NCBI GenBank assembly: GCA_036417435.1
Contig: CM070910.1
Location: 65,566,784 to 65,630,783, forward strand
Reading direction: 5' to 3'
Length of the DNA stretch: 64,000 bases
Origin: Inia geoffrensis
Lineage: Eukaryota > Chordata > Mammalia > Artiodactyla > Iniidae
In this document: piece by piece, positions 23,797-33,630 of the stretch
How the letters are laid out: each line of letters opens with the position of its first letter
How positions within the stretch are numbered: the stretch's first letter is position 1
The notes under the pieces: generated by a model
What the model was told of the DNA's origin: nothing
What the model saw: only the letters and a program-made list of their open reading frames with translations
Databases searched by the model: none
Program-made: the position numbers and the translations under genes

Positions 23797-26204
23797 TATG
23801 AAGTTGGAAAGATCCCAGAGGGGACAGTCTGTGAGGCTGGTTGGAGATTCTGGAAACAATATGAAGGCTGAGAGCTCAATGAAGTACCCCCATGCCAGCA
23901 GGGCATGAAGAAAATGAGAATGGCACACCAGTTTAGGAAGAGATGCCAATGCTTCCATTCTGGATGAATAAGTGGTTCTTGGAGGGTGAGGAAAAAGGGG
24001 AAAAAAGACCTCTGATTCCCAGGGCAGAACACAGGAGTCATCAAGGGGTAGAGCTGATAACCACTTAGATTCCCTTAGGTATCTGCAGACATTGTTCAAA
24101 CCTGAGCACTTACTTTCTCTTACCTTCATGTACTCTCTTGTGCATGGCCCTCTTTTTTTTTCTTTGCCACCATCCCTGGGGCATAAGTTCAAAGGAGAAA
24201 GCAGCAGTGATCAGACCGTGGGAACTAGGCCAGACTTCAAAAGTGACACCCCTTTTCCATTCTCCCTCTGAGCCTATCTGTGATCCTAGGTAAATAACCT
24301 AGAAGAGAGTAGAGTGGTGACGGTCATGGTGGTGAGAGGTGGATACGGGGCAAACTTTGCGAGATTTGAACTGGATAGTAAGTGCGAGGGTAATCATGAA
24401 TTCTACTCAGAAAACACTTGATTTGAAGGAACATTTATTTGAAACATTGAAGCAGGTACAAAGACACGTGGAAACGCAAATGATATCTCTCTGCCTCTAC
24501 TGGTACTCATAAAGGAGAGTGAGTTGGGTTCATACAACAAACTTCCTATTGTGCAAACATCTGGTTTGTGACTATTGTTCACACCTGATGCAGGGCGAAT
24601 CCCTGTGAGAAAATGTCTCTTCCCTCTCTCCTATATATTCACAGAAGGATCCCTCCCACCCTTGGCCCTGGTCCAATACCTCTGCACGGAGGAATCCTGG
24701 ATTTAAGCAGGGAGCAGGGTGTAGTTTTCAGTCTCCACTGGATCCAGCCCAGTGAGAAGTAGGAAAACTTGTTTCCTCTCCTACTCCTAAGTTTTTTCAA
24801 TTCTGATCTATCGCACTTTGATCCTAGTCAACTGCTAAGGTCCAGTGAAGGTTCTCAAGGTCTGATTCTTTTCTCTGGGGCTGGATTTCTAACTCGAGCT
24901 CACATTGCAGAAGCAGTGGAGAAGTCAAGTCCACAGTGAATTGACAGCTACAGGTCTTGTGTGTGGTAGGATGCAGACAGGGGGCAGGTCTCTGATTTGT
25001 GGTGGAGAAGACTTGGGGGAAGGGGGAGGTGATCCTCTGGATGGCTGCAAAATCCACTGCGCTCAAGAAAGGGAAGCCTGTGGAAAGCAAACCCTACCTG
25101 AGCGTGCTACCCCGTGCCCTGGTCTGTGAGGCTCAGTGGCAGGTAAAGCTGCTCATTTCAAAGGACGCAACATGGGTCCCATGTGAAGTAGGTGAGCGGC
25201 AACGTTCTGAGCAGAGTGGGAAATAGAACCATCCCGGGAGACTACAGCACGGGGACGAAGTGCTGCCAAAAGCTATAAGGAAGGCTGGCCGGAAAGGCTT
25301 GCCCATGTTGTCAATGGCTGGGACCTTGCTGAAGATCAGAAATACAAGTACACAAGGAAAAGGGAGTTTACTGATTTCATATACCCGCCTCTGGATGAAT
25401 GTTATTTTTTTACCATAAAGAAAAAAATGTTTTATTTGAAATTACAATTTTTTTTCAGGGTAGCCTCACAAAGGAAAACTCTATGATGCTAAAACAGTCG
25501 AAGGCCACTTTACTTTAGCTGAGAACCTATAGAGGTCTTGCATATGCAAAATAGGACCTTGGAGCTGAGTGTAGGAATCACAATCACAATTAGCTGAGTA
25601 CCACGCGGTGGAGAAGAGGCAAGAAAACGAGGGTACAGAAAGGAATAGTCTACAAGGCGCAAGGAGAGCCTTAGCAGAAGAGACCCAGGATGGGGGCAGC
25701 AGGTCAGGGACGGAGAAATGGCCCTTTGCTCAGCAAGTTTGACAGAAGCACTAAGAGCTCTGGGTTTTCTGCACATTGTCCCATGAGCTTGGAGTGTGAC
25801 CTAGCTTCCACCTTAGAGGCAGGGGGTGAGAGGGGCTTCCAAATAATTAAACAAATGGAAATAACTAAGTGACCAGACTGTCATTCCCAGTTTAGATATT
25901 GTTAGGAGAGCTGGTTCACAGGAAGGAAATATGTGACCACCTCAAAATAATCTAGGGGACAAATGACAAAAAAGCTTTAAGCAAGCATGAACTGATAAGG
26001 ATATTTACTTTTACACACCTTTAGGCTGAGAATCCACCAGTGGAGGGCTTTTGATTCATTTCCTTTGTTTCAGTGACTGGTCCAATGTTGAATAAATGTT
26101 TGTGAAATGCAGAAATGAACAGCAGGGGCAAGAAAGAGAAGTGCGGGGCAGGGAGGATACCAGGCTGTCATTGGTTATTGAAGCAATTGAGTAGCACAGC
26201 AAAT
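23797..26204. other. Unique stretch, no gene seen
   Basis: No recognisable gene. 24820-25260 is relatively GC-rich and has overlapping frames on both strands (24824-25090, 24905-25129, 24999-25226), none with a domain I recognise. Confidence 0.45.
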
Positions 26205-26615
26205 ATTTTCAGCTCAGCATCTTTGATGCTGCCCTTCTCTCTATCTGGAAGACTCCTTCCCCGCCCCGTGCTTGTGCACACACATACACATAAAACCACA
26301 CAGCCTGGTTTCCTCACCTGCTATAAGTTTATCTTCCTTGATCACTTTATTTAAAGGCACGACTCTCCACTAAACCCAGGTTGGCATTTCCTGGTCCATT
26401 TCCTGCTTTTCTTTGTTACATGGCTTGTGTGCCATCTGGTCCATTATTTATTTTCTGTCACCACATTTTGGTATGTAAGCTCCAGGATGGCAGGAAAGTC
26501 TGACTGTTTTGCTCACTGGCATGTCCCTTAGCAACTAAAGGGCTCCTGGCCCATAGTTGGTATTTCTTCATTTTGAAGAAATGAATGTACAAATGAATGA
26601 ATGAAGGTGTACATA
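26205..26615 (+). mobile_element. L2 LINE 3' end, sense
   Basis: Shows the L2 3' signature: 'tatgtaagctccaggatggcaggaaagtctgactgttttgctcactgg', 'ctcctggcccatagttggtatttcttc' and a terminal 'aaatgaatgaatgaa' stretch. Confidence 0.7.
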
Positions 26616-28340
26616 TGCATTCCCGGTCATTTGAAAAAAAGAAATGATTTTTTTTTTCCCTCCAGACTAAAAGAATCACATTGAAGAATTTGAAAAAGAA
26701 AAAAGAAGGTGGAAATAAAAAGGAAAACCCATTACTAGATATGAATTAAAGCCTGTTTGCTTTTATGTATTCAAAACCCCAACCAACACACAACAGTAGT
26801 CAGAAGCTGGACCTAATTTCTAGGAAGGAAATTAGAAGCTTATTTTCTGTCTTTCCATTGCTTTTGAATCTGTGTCCTGATACAAGCCAAATGTTGTCTG
26901 TCAGCCCATTACAGCATGTGCTCTCATGTGCTGCCACACTTTTCACTGCTGCACACCCCCCGCGTTAAACTGCTCTGTTCTGCTGCCTTGCTATCTAGGG
27001 CTCGAGATAAAAATGCTCAGTTGCTGCTGCCACGCTGTCTGTCTCCAGTGTTTAAATGCTTCCGTATCATGGGGTTTGCATCTGACTACATCCTGGCAGC
27101 TTCCAAATAAGACTTAGAGAAACCAAGCGACCACTGCGATGATGACTAAACATTTTGCAGAACAGTGAGAGGGAGAGATAGGTATGGCTCTCTGATGGCT
27201 CAGTTTTTCCTTCTGAGCAAAACCATCCCTACCACCTAGACAGGACAGATGACTAGCAAGCGCCATCATGGGCATAGCTGTGACTGGTCAACAGATGCCG
27301 TTCCATTAGTATGTGCGTTCCCCAAGAATATGGAATTGGATGAAATTTAAAAAACAAAACATATAGATTGAGCCTTTCTTCACATGAGATGCGTATAGAA
27401 GCCAAAAAGTCTCCCTGGTCTTTGTTTTCTACCTTTCCAAGGAGTAACAGATGTTGGGAATTCTACAGAATTTTAAAAAATGCTAATGTCCGTTGAAGCC
27501 TGAGCAGTCTTTAATGCAAAGCTGCAGGATCATTGAAATTCAGAATTTCCAGCAAGTTATGTTGATTAATATCATTCACATATGCTTTTCAATTTTTTTC
27601 TTTAAAGTCTTTAAGGTGTTCTCTATTTTAAGTCCAAGAGGCTGTGCAAAGGGTGTGGTCCTCTGTGGTACAAAGTACGTGTGATACTCTTACTGAAAGG
27701 GAACACACAGCAACAGGTAAATGCTGGTTGCCATGAGCTCGTAAGCCTCATCTCAGGAAAGGTTTAGGGCAGCATGAAATATCATAGAATGTGCCCTTTT
27801 TTGGATTATATATATCTACCATTTATCTAAAGTACTCTCCCACTAGCATGGCTACTTTCTAAATTTCTTCTGTAATGTTCAGAAATTCAACAGCATTCAG
27901 GATATTTTCTCAACCTTTCTACCATATTTGTGTCCACATGTCTTCATAGAGTTTAAGTTAGAAGACAGAAAAAGAGAAGTTGTCATAGGGACAATTTGCC
28001 AATATTTTGGGGGTGTATTTATTTATAATATAAAAACCATGTTATCTTAAAACATAAACAGGTTCTTGGCAGGGATGTTTGAATGATGATCTGAACTTTA
28101 TGATATTCAATAAAAATGATCACTCTTAGAAAATAAAAGCCCCCCAGATTTGGATTCACAGTCTTAGTGTTTACATTTCGAAGAAAATATTGAAGGCCAG
28201 AAATCATTTAATCTCTGCTTCCCTCTCAATGGAACCGATGTAAACTGAATACTGCAATCATATTATGGGAATTTGGTTCCCTTTACTCACTGTTGAGGGA
28301 ACGGATTATGACAAGCAATCTTAATTTAAAAAGTTAAAAT
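26616..28340. other. Unique stretch, no gene seen
   Basis: No exon or repeat identified. Overlapping short frames at 26765-27117 appear to be chance. Confidence 0.45.
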
Positions 28341-28502
28341 TTGAAAACAACAGTAATACAATTTCACATTGATTTGAAGAACAAATGTCAAGCCGTGCAG
28401 ATTAATTTGTGCTTAGAAAAAATATTTTTCCACGTTGCTTTTTCTAAAAGATCTACCTGTCATCATTTGAGGAGTCAGATCCCATACAGCAGTCCTGCCT
28501 TT

Positions 28503-28519
28503 CCAGCGCCCTCTACTGG
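28503..28519 (-). promoter_or_regulatory. Strong CTCF-like binding motif
   Basis: On the minus strand the site reads CCAGTAGAGGGCGCTGG. It matches the vertebrate CTCF core pattern CCASYAGRKGGCRS at every position. CTCF is the zinc-finger protein that anchors chromatin loops and insulators; motif orientation (minus strand here) sets loop direction. It contains one CpG and lies in non-repeat DNA. Occupancy is inferred, not shown. Confidence 0.6.
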
Positions 28520-28962
28520 GCACTACAGCTGATGAATATGCGCATCTTGACTCCTTCACATTAGCCCGATTTTATTTCTAAAGCACAGAATCAAAGGGCA
28601 GGGCTAGAAGGACTGTGAGAATTCCATCTGCTTTCTACTGGGGTCCTATCCAAGTCACTGAGAGAGATGAAAATCTCCTCTGATTTTCAAGACTGTTAGA
28701 AAAGCAAAGTGTTTCAAAACTACTTTGTTTGATATTTTTACCCACCTGGCCTCATACTGTGGCTGCCTTAGTGGACATTTAGGAAGCCTTAAATTACTGC
28801 ACCTGCCACAAGTGCCTTCAGGGTACTGTAATCTATAACACTACCTTTTATCCCTTAAACACAAAAGATGTGACTTTCACTCGAGCCGATGGAATTTATC
28901 AGTGCAACATAAAAATTGCACTTGTGTTTATCTCCATCATTTGTTTTCTAGCATAGTAATTG

Positions 28963-28974
28963 ATGCATATGCAT
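28963..28974. promoter_or_regulatory. Palindromic POU/Oct (MORE-type) site
   Basis: The 12-bp palindrome ATGCATATGCAT equals the MORE element that binds POU-domain dimers. It is about 450 bp from the CTCF-like site in repeat-free DNA. A chance occurrence is possible in AT-rich sequence. Confidence 0.35.
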
Positions 28975-29100
28975 GATGGAAATGACATACTGTTTCTGTT
29001 TTTTCATAAAAAATATCTAGAGGTGCATACATTCACAGGTAAAATCCCATGTTGCCTTTTAATGAAATTCATTTTGTTACATTTTAATGTGAGGGACAAA

Positions 29101-29610
29101 AAATCCTTTATTTAGACCGGAATTTAGTGTCTATCAGTATTTAGTGTGTGCTCATAACACAGCCTTTATTACATTTTGGTGTGAGTGATTGATGTCCAAA
29201 ATATTATTAGCAGGATTTAAAACAAAATGAGTCAAATACCCTGGCTAAAAGGACTCTACAGTCTCCACCTGCTCTTCTTTCCTTGCCTCGGTGACTGGTA
29301 GAATTTGTTAATTGAAAGCATTAAAGGGGATAAAACTTGGTACCTTTAAGAACTGCTTTTGACTGAGTTTTGACTCCTTGAACATTAAGAGTATATGAAT
29401 ATTTATAATATATCAACGCATGGCAAGGCTATTCTATCTGTTTGTGGAAATTTGCTGAGGCTCCTAAGTGGTCTCCTGTCTACCATCAAAGAATGAAATC
29501 ACCACCGCCTCCTGTAACCTTTCAGTGGATTCATAACTGCAATACCCTAATAGTATAAACTTCCTGATGGACACCACATCTTTCAGTTTTCTGCAGTTAC
29601 TCTATTATTT
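29101..29610. other. Unique stretch, no gene seen
   Basis: No repeat or exon recognised. Just before the inverted repeat, 'ctctattatttcttatag' resembles a splice acceptor but has no supported exon after it. Confidence 0.4.
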
Positions 29611-29668
29611 CTTATAGGTTGCAGCTAATCAACTTCTATAATGTAGTTGATTAGCTGCAACCTATAAG
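29611..29668. repeat. Perfect 24-bp inverted repeat with 10-nt loop
   Basis: Left arm 29611-29634 begins 'cttataggttgcagc' and right arm 29645-29668 ends 'gctgcaacctataag'. All 24 positions pair, around the loop 'tctataatgt'. It lies immediately upstream of the 138-codon frame at 29682. A perfect arm this long in otherwise unique DNA points to a recent template-switch event, or to selection for a hairpin RNA. Confidence 0.95.
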
Positions 29669-29681
29669 TACCACAGCAGTC

Positions 29682-30098
29682 ATGATAAAATACCCATCTA
29701 CGGTAGTTAAAATAGTTTCAAAGAGGGCAGCAAAGATTACTCCATATTTCTGTAGTCATGTGTGTTACATGTGTAGCAATAAAAGATATGTGCATATCAT
29801 AAACAATATTGCTTTGCATCATCCTATGGAGTCTCGCTTTACAAATAGTCCACTGCAGAATGAAAGTAATGCAGAAGAAAGGTACAAGAATCTTTCACTT
29901 GAAAAAAAAATCAAACTTTGTTCAAAGCTAGTGGAACAGCAACCCGCCGATCATATCTTTCAGAACCTCTTGAAGTATACATTAAGTCAGAGGGTCAAAC
30001 ATAGAAAGTTTAGCTCAACCAAATCTTCAAATGGACAAAACATTCTCTTGGAATCCACAGGGGTTGAGTCAGCTGCCAGGCGATGCATGAGGAGTTGA
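29682..30098 (+). CDS. Unidentified 138-codon ORF, possible exon or retrocopy
   Basis: Longest open frame outside L1, the SINEs and their shadows, apart from weaker minus-strand frames of similar length that I rejected. The frame is open from 29655, just after a stop inside the inverted repeat. The product would be basic, with two Cys-containing segments near residues 24-32 ('CSHVCYMC'), then a polar, Lys-rich part around residues 65-80 ('ERYKNLSLEKKIKLCSKLVE'). No signal peptide or membrane helix. I do not recognise the family. A run of A follows at about 30182-30194, which would fit a decayed retrocopy, but no target-site duplication or AATAAA is convincing. Chance is also possible, because the window's composition makes 100-140 codon frames occur elsewhere by accident. 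Confidence 0.25.
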   Translation: MIKYPSTVVKIVSKRAAKITPYFCSHVCYMCSNKRYVHIINNIALHHPMESRFTNSPLQNESNAEERYKNLSLEKKIKLCSKLVEQQPADHIFQNLLKYTLSQRVKHRKFSSTKSSNGQNILLESTGVESAARRCMRS

Positions 30099-30256
30099 GT
30101 GTGTGATGCTGCTTCTGTGCTTCAAGGTAGCAGAGTCTTAATAGCAAATGCTTTATTAGAGCTCTAAAAATAGGTTAGGGGGAAAAAAAAAAACCTATTC
30201 TACTTTCAGAAGTATTCTAGCTTGTAGTATTTTTGGCCACCTCGTCATGTCTATAC

Positions 30257-30465
30257 TTTTTTTTTTTTTTTTTGTGGTACGCGGGCCTCTCACTGCTGTG
30301 GCCTCTCCCGTTGCGGAGCACATTCTCCGGACACACAGGCTCAGCGGCCATGGCTCACGGGCCCAGCCGCTCTGCGGCATGTGGGATCTTCCCGGACCGG
30401 GGCACGAACCCACGTCCCCTGCATCGGCAGGCAGACTCTCAACCGCTGCACCACCAGGGAAGCCC
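30257..30465 (-). mobile_element. CHR-type SINE, antisense
   Basis: T-run 30257-30273, body, and head ending 'ccaccagggaagccc'. The target duplication is imperfect: 'atgtctatac' before and 'acgtctacac' after (two differences), so this copy is somewhat older or its site has mutated. Confidence 0.93.
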
Positions 30466-30475
30466 ACGTCTACAC

Positions 30476-31108
30476 ATTTTGTGTTAATATATTGGAGAGC
30501 AAAGACCTGAAGCCAGAATCATTTTGATCCAACTCCTGGACCCAGAATTGTAATTATTTACATTTTCGTTACATTAGGCTACCAGCTGCTATTTACTAAC
30601 TGCATGTGGAACTCAGAAATGCTGAACAAAGCCAGCTATACTATAATGGAAAAAGTGTTGGATTGGGAGTCAAGAACCAAGCTTGGTGTATTTTGTTTTT
30701 GCTTTTGTTTTCCTATTGCTGTCACTACATGTTTCAGTGGCCTTGAAGGGAGGTGTTTTATTTTATTTTTGAAAATAAGCCTTTAAAAAATACTGACTTC
30801 CTCGTCTACAGTAAGTATTGGTTGGACTAAGATGATTAAATCTTTTGCAGCTATAAATTTTCATAAGCCAGACTTGTATATCCAAATGCTTTGTCAACAT
30901 CTTTGCTTAGAAATCTAATCAGATCTCAGTGGTAACATTTTAGTATGTCAAAAATGAAACAAAACAAAACAAAAAACACCAGGCTTTGACCTCCCTCCAC
31001 ACACCTGCTTCTCACCCAGTTTTATCAATCTCCGAACATAGCAGTTATTCAGGCCCCAAATCCTGAAGTCACCCTTTCTTCCCTTTACTTTTTATACCCA
31101 CGCCCAAT
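30476..31108. other. Unique stretch with weak MIR-like piece
   Basis: 30635-30700 ('ctataatggaaaaagtgttggattgggagtcaagaacc') resembles the start of a MIR/MIR3. The rest is unassigned. No gene. Confidence 0.4.
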
Positions 31109-31110
31109 TA

Positions 31111-31603
31111 CAGATCTTCCTTGACTTACAGTGGCATTATGTCTTGATAAACCCATCGTAAGTCAAAAATACTGTAGTTTGAAAATATATTCAATACACC
31201 TAACCTACAGAACAACATGGCTTAGCCTCACCTACCTTAAAGGTGCTCAGAACACACACATTAGCCTATAGTTGGGCAAAATCACCTAACACAAAACCTG
31301 TTTTATAATAAAGTGTTGAATATCTCATGTAATTGACTGAATACTGTACTGAAAGTAAAAAGCAGAATGGATGTGTGGGTACAGAATTATTCTAAGTATA
31401 TTAGTTGTTTACCCACGTGACCACGAGGCTGACTGGGAGCTGCCCAGCGTTACCAAAGAGCGTCATTCCCCATATCCCTAGCCCCGGAAAAGATCAAAAA
31501 TTCAAAATTTGAAGTACAGTCTCTACTGAATTCTATTACTTTCAAACCATCATAAAGTAAAAAAATCATAAGGTAAACAAACCTAAAAGTCTGGGACCAT
31601 CTG
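31111..31603. mobile_element. Tigger/pogo-like non-autonomous DNA transposon
   Basis: About 490 bp bounded by imperfect terminal inverted repeats: 'cagatcttccttgactta' at the left and the reverse complement of '...agtctgggaccatctg' at the right, with TA next to the left end. Internal inverted phrases ('cccatcgtaagtcaaaaata' and 'caaaccatcataaagtaaaaa') mirror each other. No transposase frame. The family name is an inference from the TA target and terminal repeats. Confidence 0.55.
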
Positions 31604-31730
31604 TTATCAGCAAAATCTGTTGGTTCTGTCTTCCAAATAATTCTTATACTGACCATTTTCTCCTCCTCCAGTGTTTATTTTCTTGTCTAAGCCACTAGCA
31701 TCTCCAGACTGGAATATTTCCACAGTTTAC

Positions 31731-32199
31731 TGGTATGAGTTGAACTGTTTCCTTAAAAAGATATGTTGAGGTCTTAACCCCTAACCCCCAGGACCTCAGA
31801 ATGTGACCTTATTTGGAAATAGAGTCTTTGTAGATGTAGTCGAATAGAGATGAGGTCATTAGGGTGGGCCCTAATCCATTATAACTAGTTTATTTATAAA
31901 AGGGGATATATAGATTCAGAGGCAGACAAGCACATAGGGAAAATGCCATGTAGAAATGAAGGTCAAGATCTCAGTGATGTATTTAAAAGCCAAAGAACAC
32001 CAAAGATTTCCAGAAAACCACCAGAAGCTAGGAGAGAGACATGAAACAATTTCTTCTTCATAACCCTCAGGAGGAACCACCCCTACAGATACCTTGATCT
32101 CAGACTTCGGGCCTCCAGAACTTTGAGATAATAAATTTCTATTATTTAAGCCACCTAAACTTTGATACTTTGTTACAGCAGCCCTAGCAAACTAATACA
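31731..32199 (+). mobile_element. MaLR (MLT1-like) solo LTR
   Basis: Sense LTR starting TG and ending CA. It carries characteristic phrases: 'gatatgttgaggtcttaacccc', 'tgtgaccttatttggaaatagagtctttg', 'gaggtcattagggtgggccctaatcc', 'ggcctccagaactttgaga' and 'gcagccctagcaaactaat'. No internal region follows. No clean 5-bp target duplication remains. Confidence 0.7.
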
Positions 32200-32350
32200 T
32201 GGACTGAGTGGTCTTCCTACTTTCACTCCTCTACTATGGTCTATTCCCTATTCCCGCTTGGGGCCAACTGGAAACAAATCTTTTTAAATGTATCTGTAAG
32301 ATTGTATTTTTTCTACTTTATTAAAAACCCTCCCATAGTTGCCCATATGC

Positions 32351-32906
32351 TTTTTTTTTTTTTTTTTTTTTTTGGTGATTCCGAAGTATTTATTGCATTG
32401 ATGGCACAGGGTGTTCACTGGGCAGCTTGGCTGCAGTCCAACACCTCCTCTCCCCACCATGTGCTTTTACACAGGTGTGTAAAGGAGACCCTTTTACTGC
32501 AAAGAGATTTTCAGTCTCTCAGGCAACAGGACCAGGGGCTTTCCTGGGGCCTATGCTTTTGATCTACAACATTCTCTCTCCACTATTTCTTCTTTGACTT
32601 CCTCTGCCACCACTGTCCTCTAAAACCAGTTTGCTCCGGCCAGATTGGTCTTCTTACTCCATTATCTGGCTCCATGTAGAAAAGCAACTGCTTAACAGAA
32701 TCCTTCACTAGGAATGTTTTGTCACCTTTATTAAAGAAACCATGAAGTGCTCCCAACAAATCCTTTACTAGGAATGTTTTGTCACCTTTATTAAAGAAAC
32801 CATGAAGTGCTCCCAACAAATCCTTTACTAGGAATGTTTTGTCACCTTTATTAAAGAAATCATGAAGTGATCCCACCAAATTAAAACAAAGCTGATTTTG
32901 CAGCAC
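32351..32906 (-). pseudogene. Processed pseudogene (retrocopy) of an unidentified mRNA
   Basis: On the minus strand an mRNA-like sequence ends with AATAAA (32389-32394), 15 bases, and then a long A tail (T-run 32351-32373 on plus). Upstream lies an open frame of 107 codons (32583-32906) ending in a very basic tail 'GQWWQRKSKKK', followed by a 3' UTR-like stretch. The frame contains three tandem copies of a 20-residue segment ('FFNKGDKTFLVKD' within each), so the source exon was expanded in frame. The 5' end is truncated near 32882-32906. No introns are visible. I cannot name the parent gene. Confidence 0.6.
32701..32880. repeat. 60-bp tandem repeat, three units, inside the retrocopy
   Basis: Units 32701-32760, 32761-32820 and 32821-32880 are each exactly 60 bp. 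The first two differ at one base and the second and third at three. Because 60 is a multiple of three, the minus-strand reading frame is preserved. Near identity implies recent duplication. Confidence 0.98.
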
Positions 32907-33345
32907 TTAAATGGATAGCTAAAAAGTACAATTTGCCTTATTGAATTGATATTGGTATATCTGACCTTAAGCAGAAGGTTGAAACTGCACACCTTTTTAT
33001 AATCAAGAAATTATTCGATGAATGTAGAACATTCTACATTGGAACAGAGAATACTTGGGAATAAAGATAAAAATTTAGCTGCTGTTATTTGCGTGTTTAT
33101 TCTCCTCTTGTTTGGTTTGCAAAGAAACCGTGGTCTTAGAATTTTCTTTCTGATGCAACAATTTTGGAATTAAGAATGTACACCTTTTGGCACACAACAT
33201 CCTTCCATGGACAGAACTTTACTTTCATGTTTTTGTTTTGCACAATAAGAAACTCTGAATAAAGAACTTCCTATTTTAGGGAATATACAACTGTTTCCAC
33301 TTTCGCGTATGTGTTTTCACAATATATCCACTTAACTAAGGTTCT
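32907..33345. other. Unique stretch, no gene seen
   Basis: AT-rich sequence without recognisable features. Confidence 0.5.
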
Positions 33346-33630
33346 CACTTCCAGTTTCTGCTCAGCTGTCATCTCTGTAATCAATTCTTCTCTGACGTTT
33401 AATACAAAATAACTCTCCACTCCTCTATTGCTGTAAGCTGCTTTATTTATTTTTTATAGAACCTATCATTGTCAGACATACAATATATTTATTTGACTAT
33501 TTGTGTATTTTTCATGAGTTTCATGAGAGCATGGTTGTTGTCTGTCTGTTTGCTTTTAATTGCTGGTACACTTAGTACCTAGAAGAGTTCCTGGCATGTA
33601 ATAAATGCCTAATGAACATTTGTTCATTGC
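33346..33630 (+). mobile_element. L2 LINE 3' end, sense
   Basis: L2-like 3' end: 'tctgctcagctgtcatctctg', 'cttctctgacgtttaa', 'catgagagcatggttgttgtctg', 'agttcctggcatgtaataaatgcc'. Diverged. Confidence 0.65.

Larger units (their letters stand above)
28341..29100. other. Repeat-free block with candidate regulatory sites
   Basis: No transposon remnant recognised. It contains the CTCF-like site at 28503-28519 and the POU palindrome at 28963-28974, plus several homeodomain cores ('attaatt', 'aattgatg'). It looks like a candidate conserved non-coding element, but conservation cannot be judged from one sequence. Confidence 0.3.

Noticed and set aside
23728..24192. 154-codon minus-strand frame
   Set aside because: Its end runs into the young L1 tail, it overlaps another frame on the same strand, and no domain is recognisable; likely chance.
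29610..30194. Target-site duplication around the 29.7-kb ORF
   Set aside because: 'aacctattctac' after the A-run and 'aacctataagtac' before the ORF are only loosely similar, so retrocopy status stays unproven.
32701..32880. CRISPR-like or direct-repeat array
   Set aside because: Units are contiguous with no spacers and lie in a mammalian retrocopy: a simple tandem triplication.
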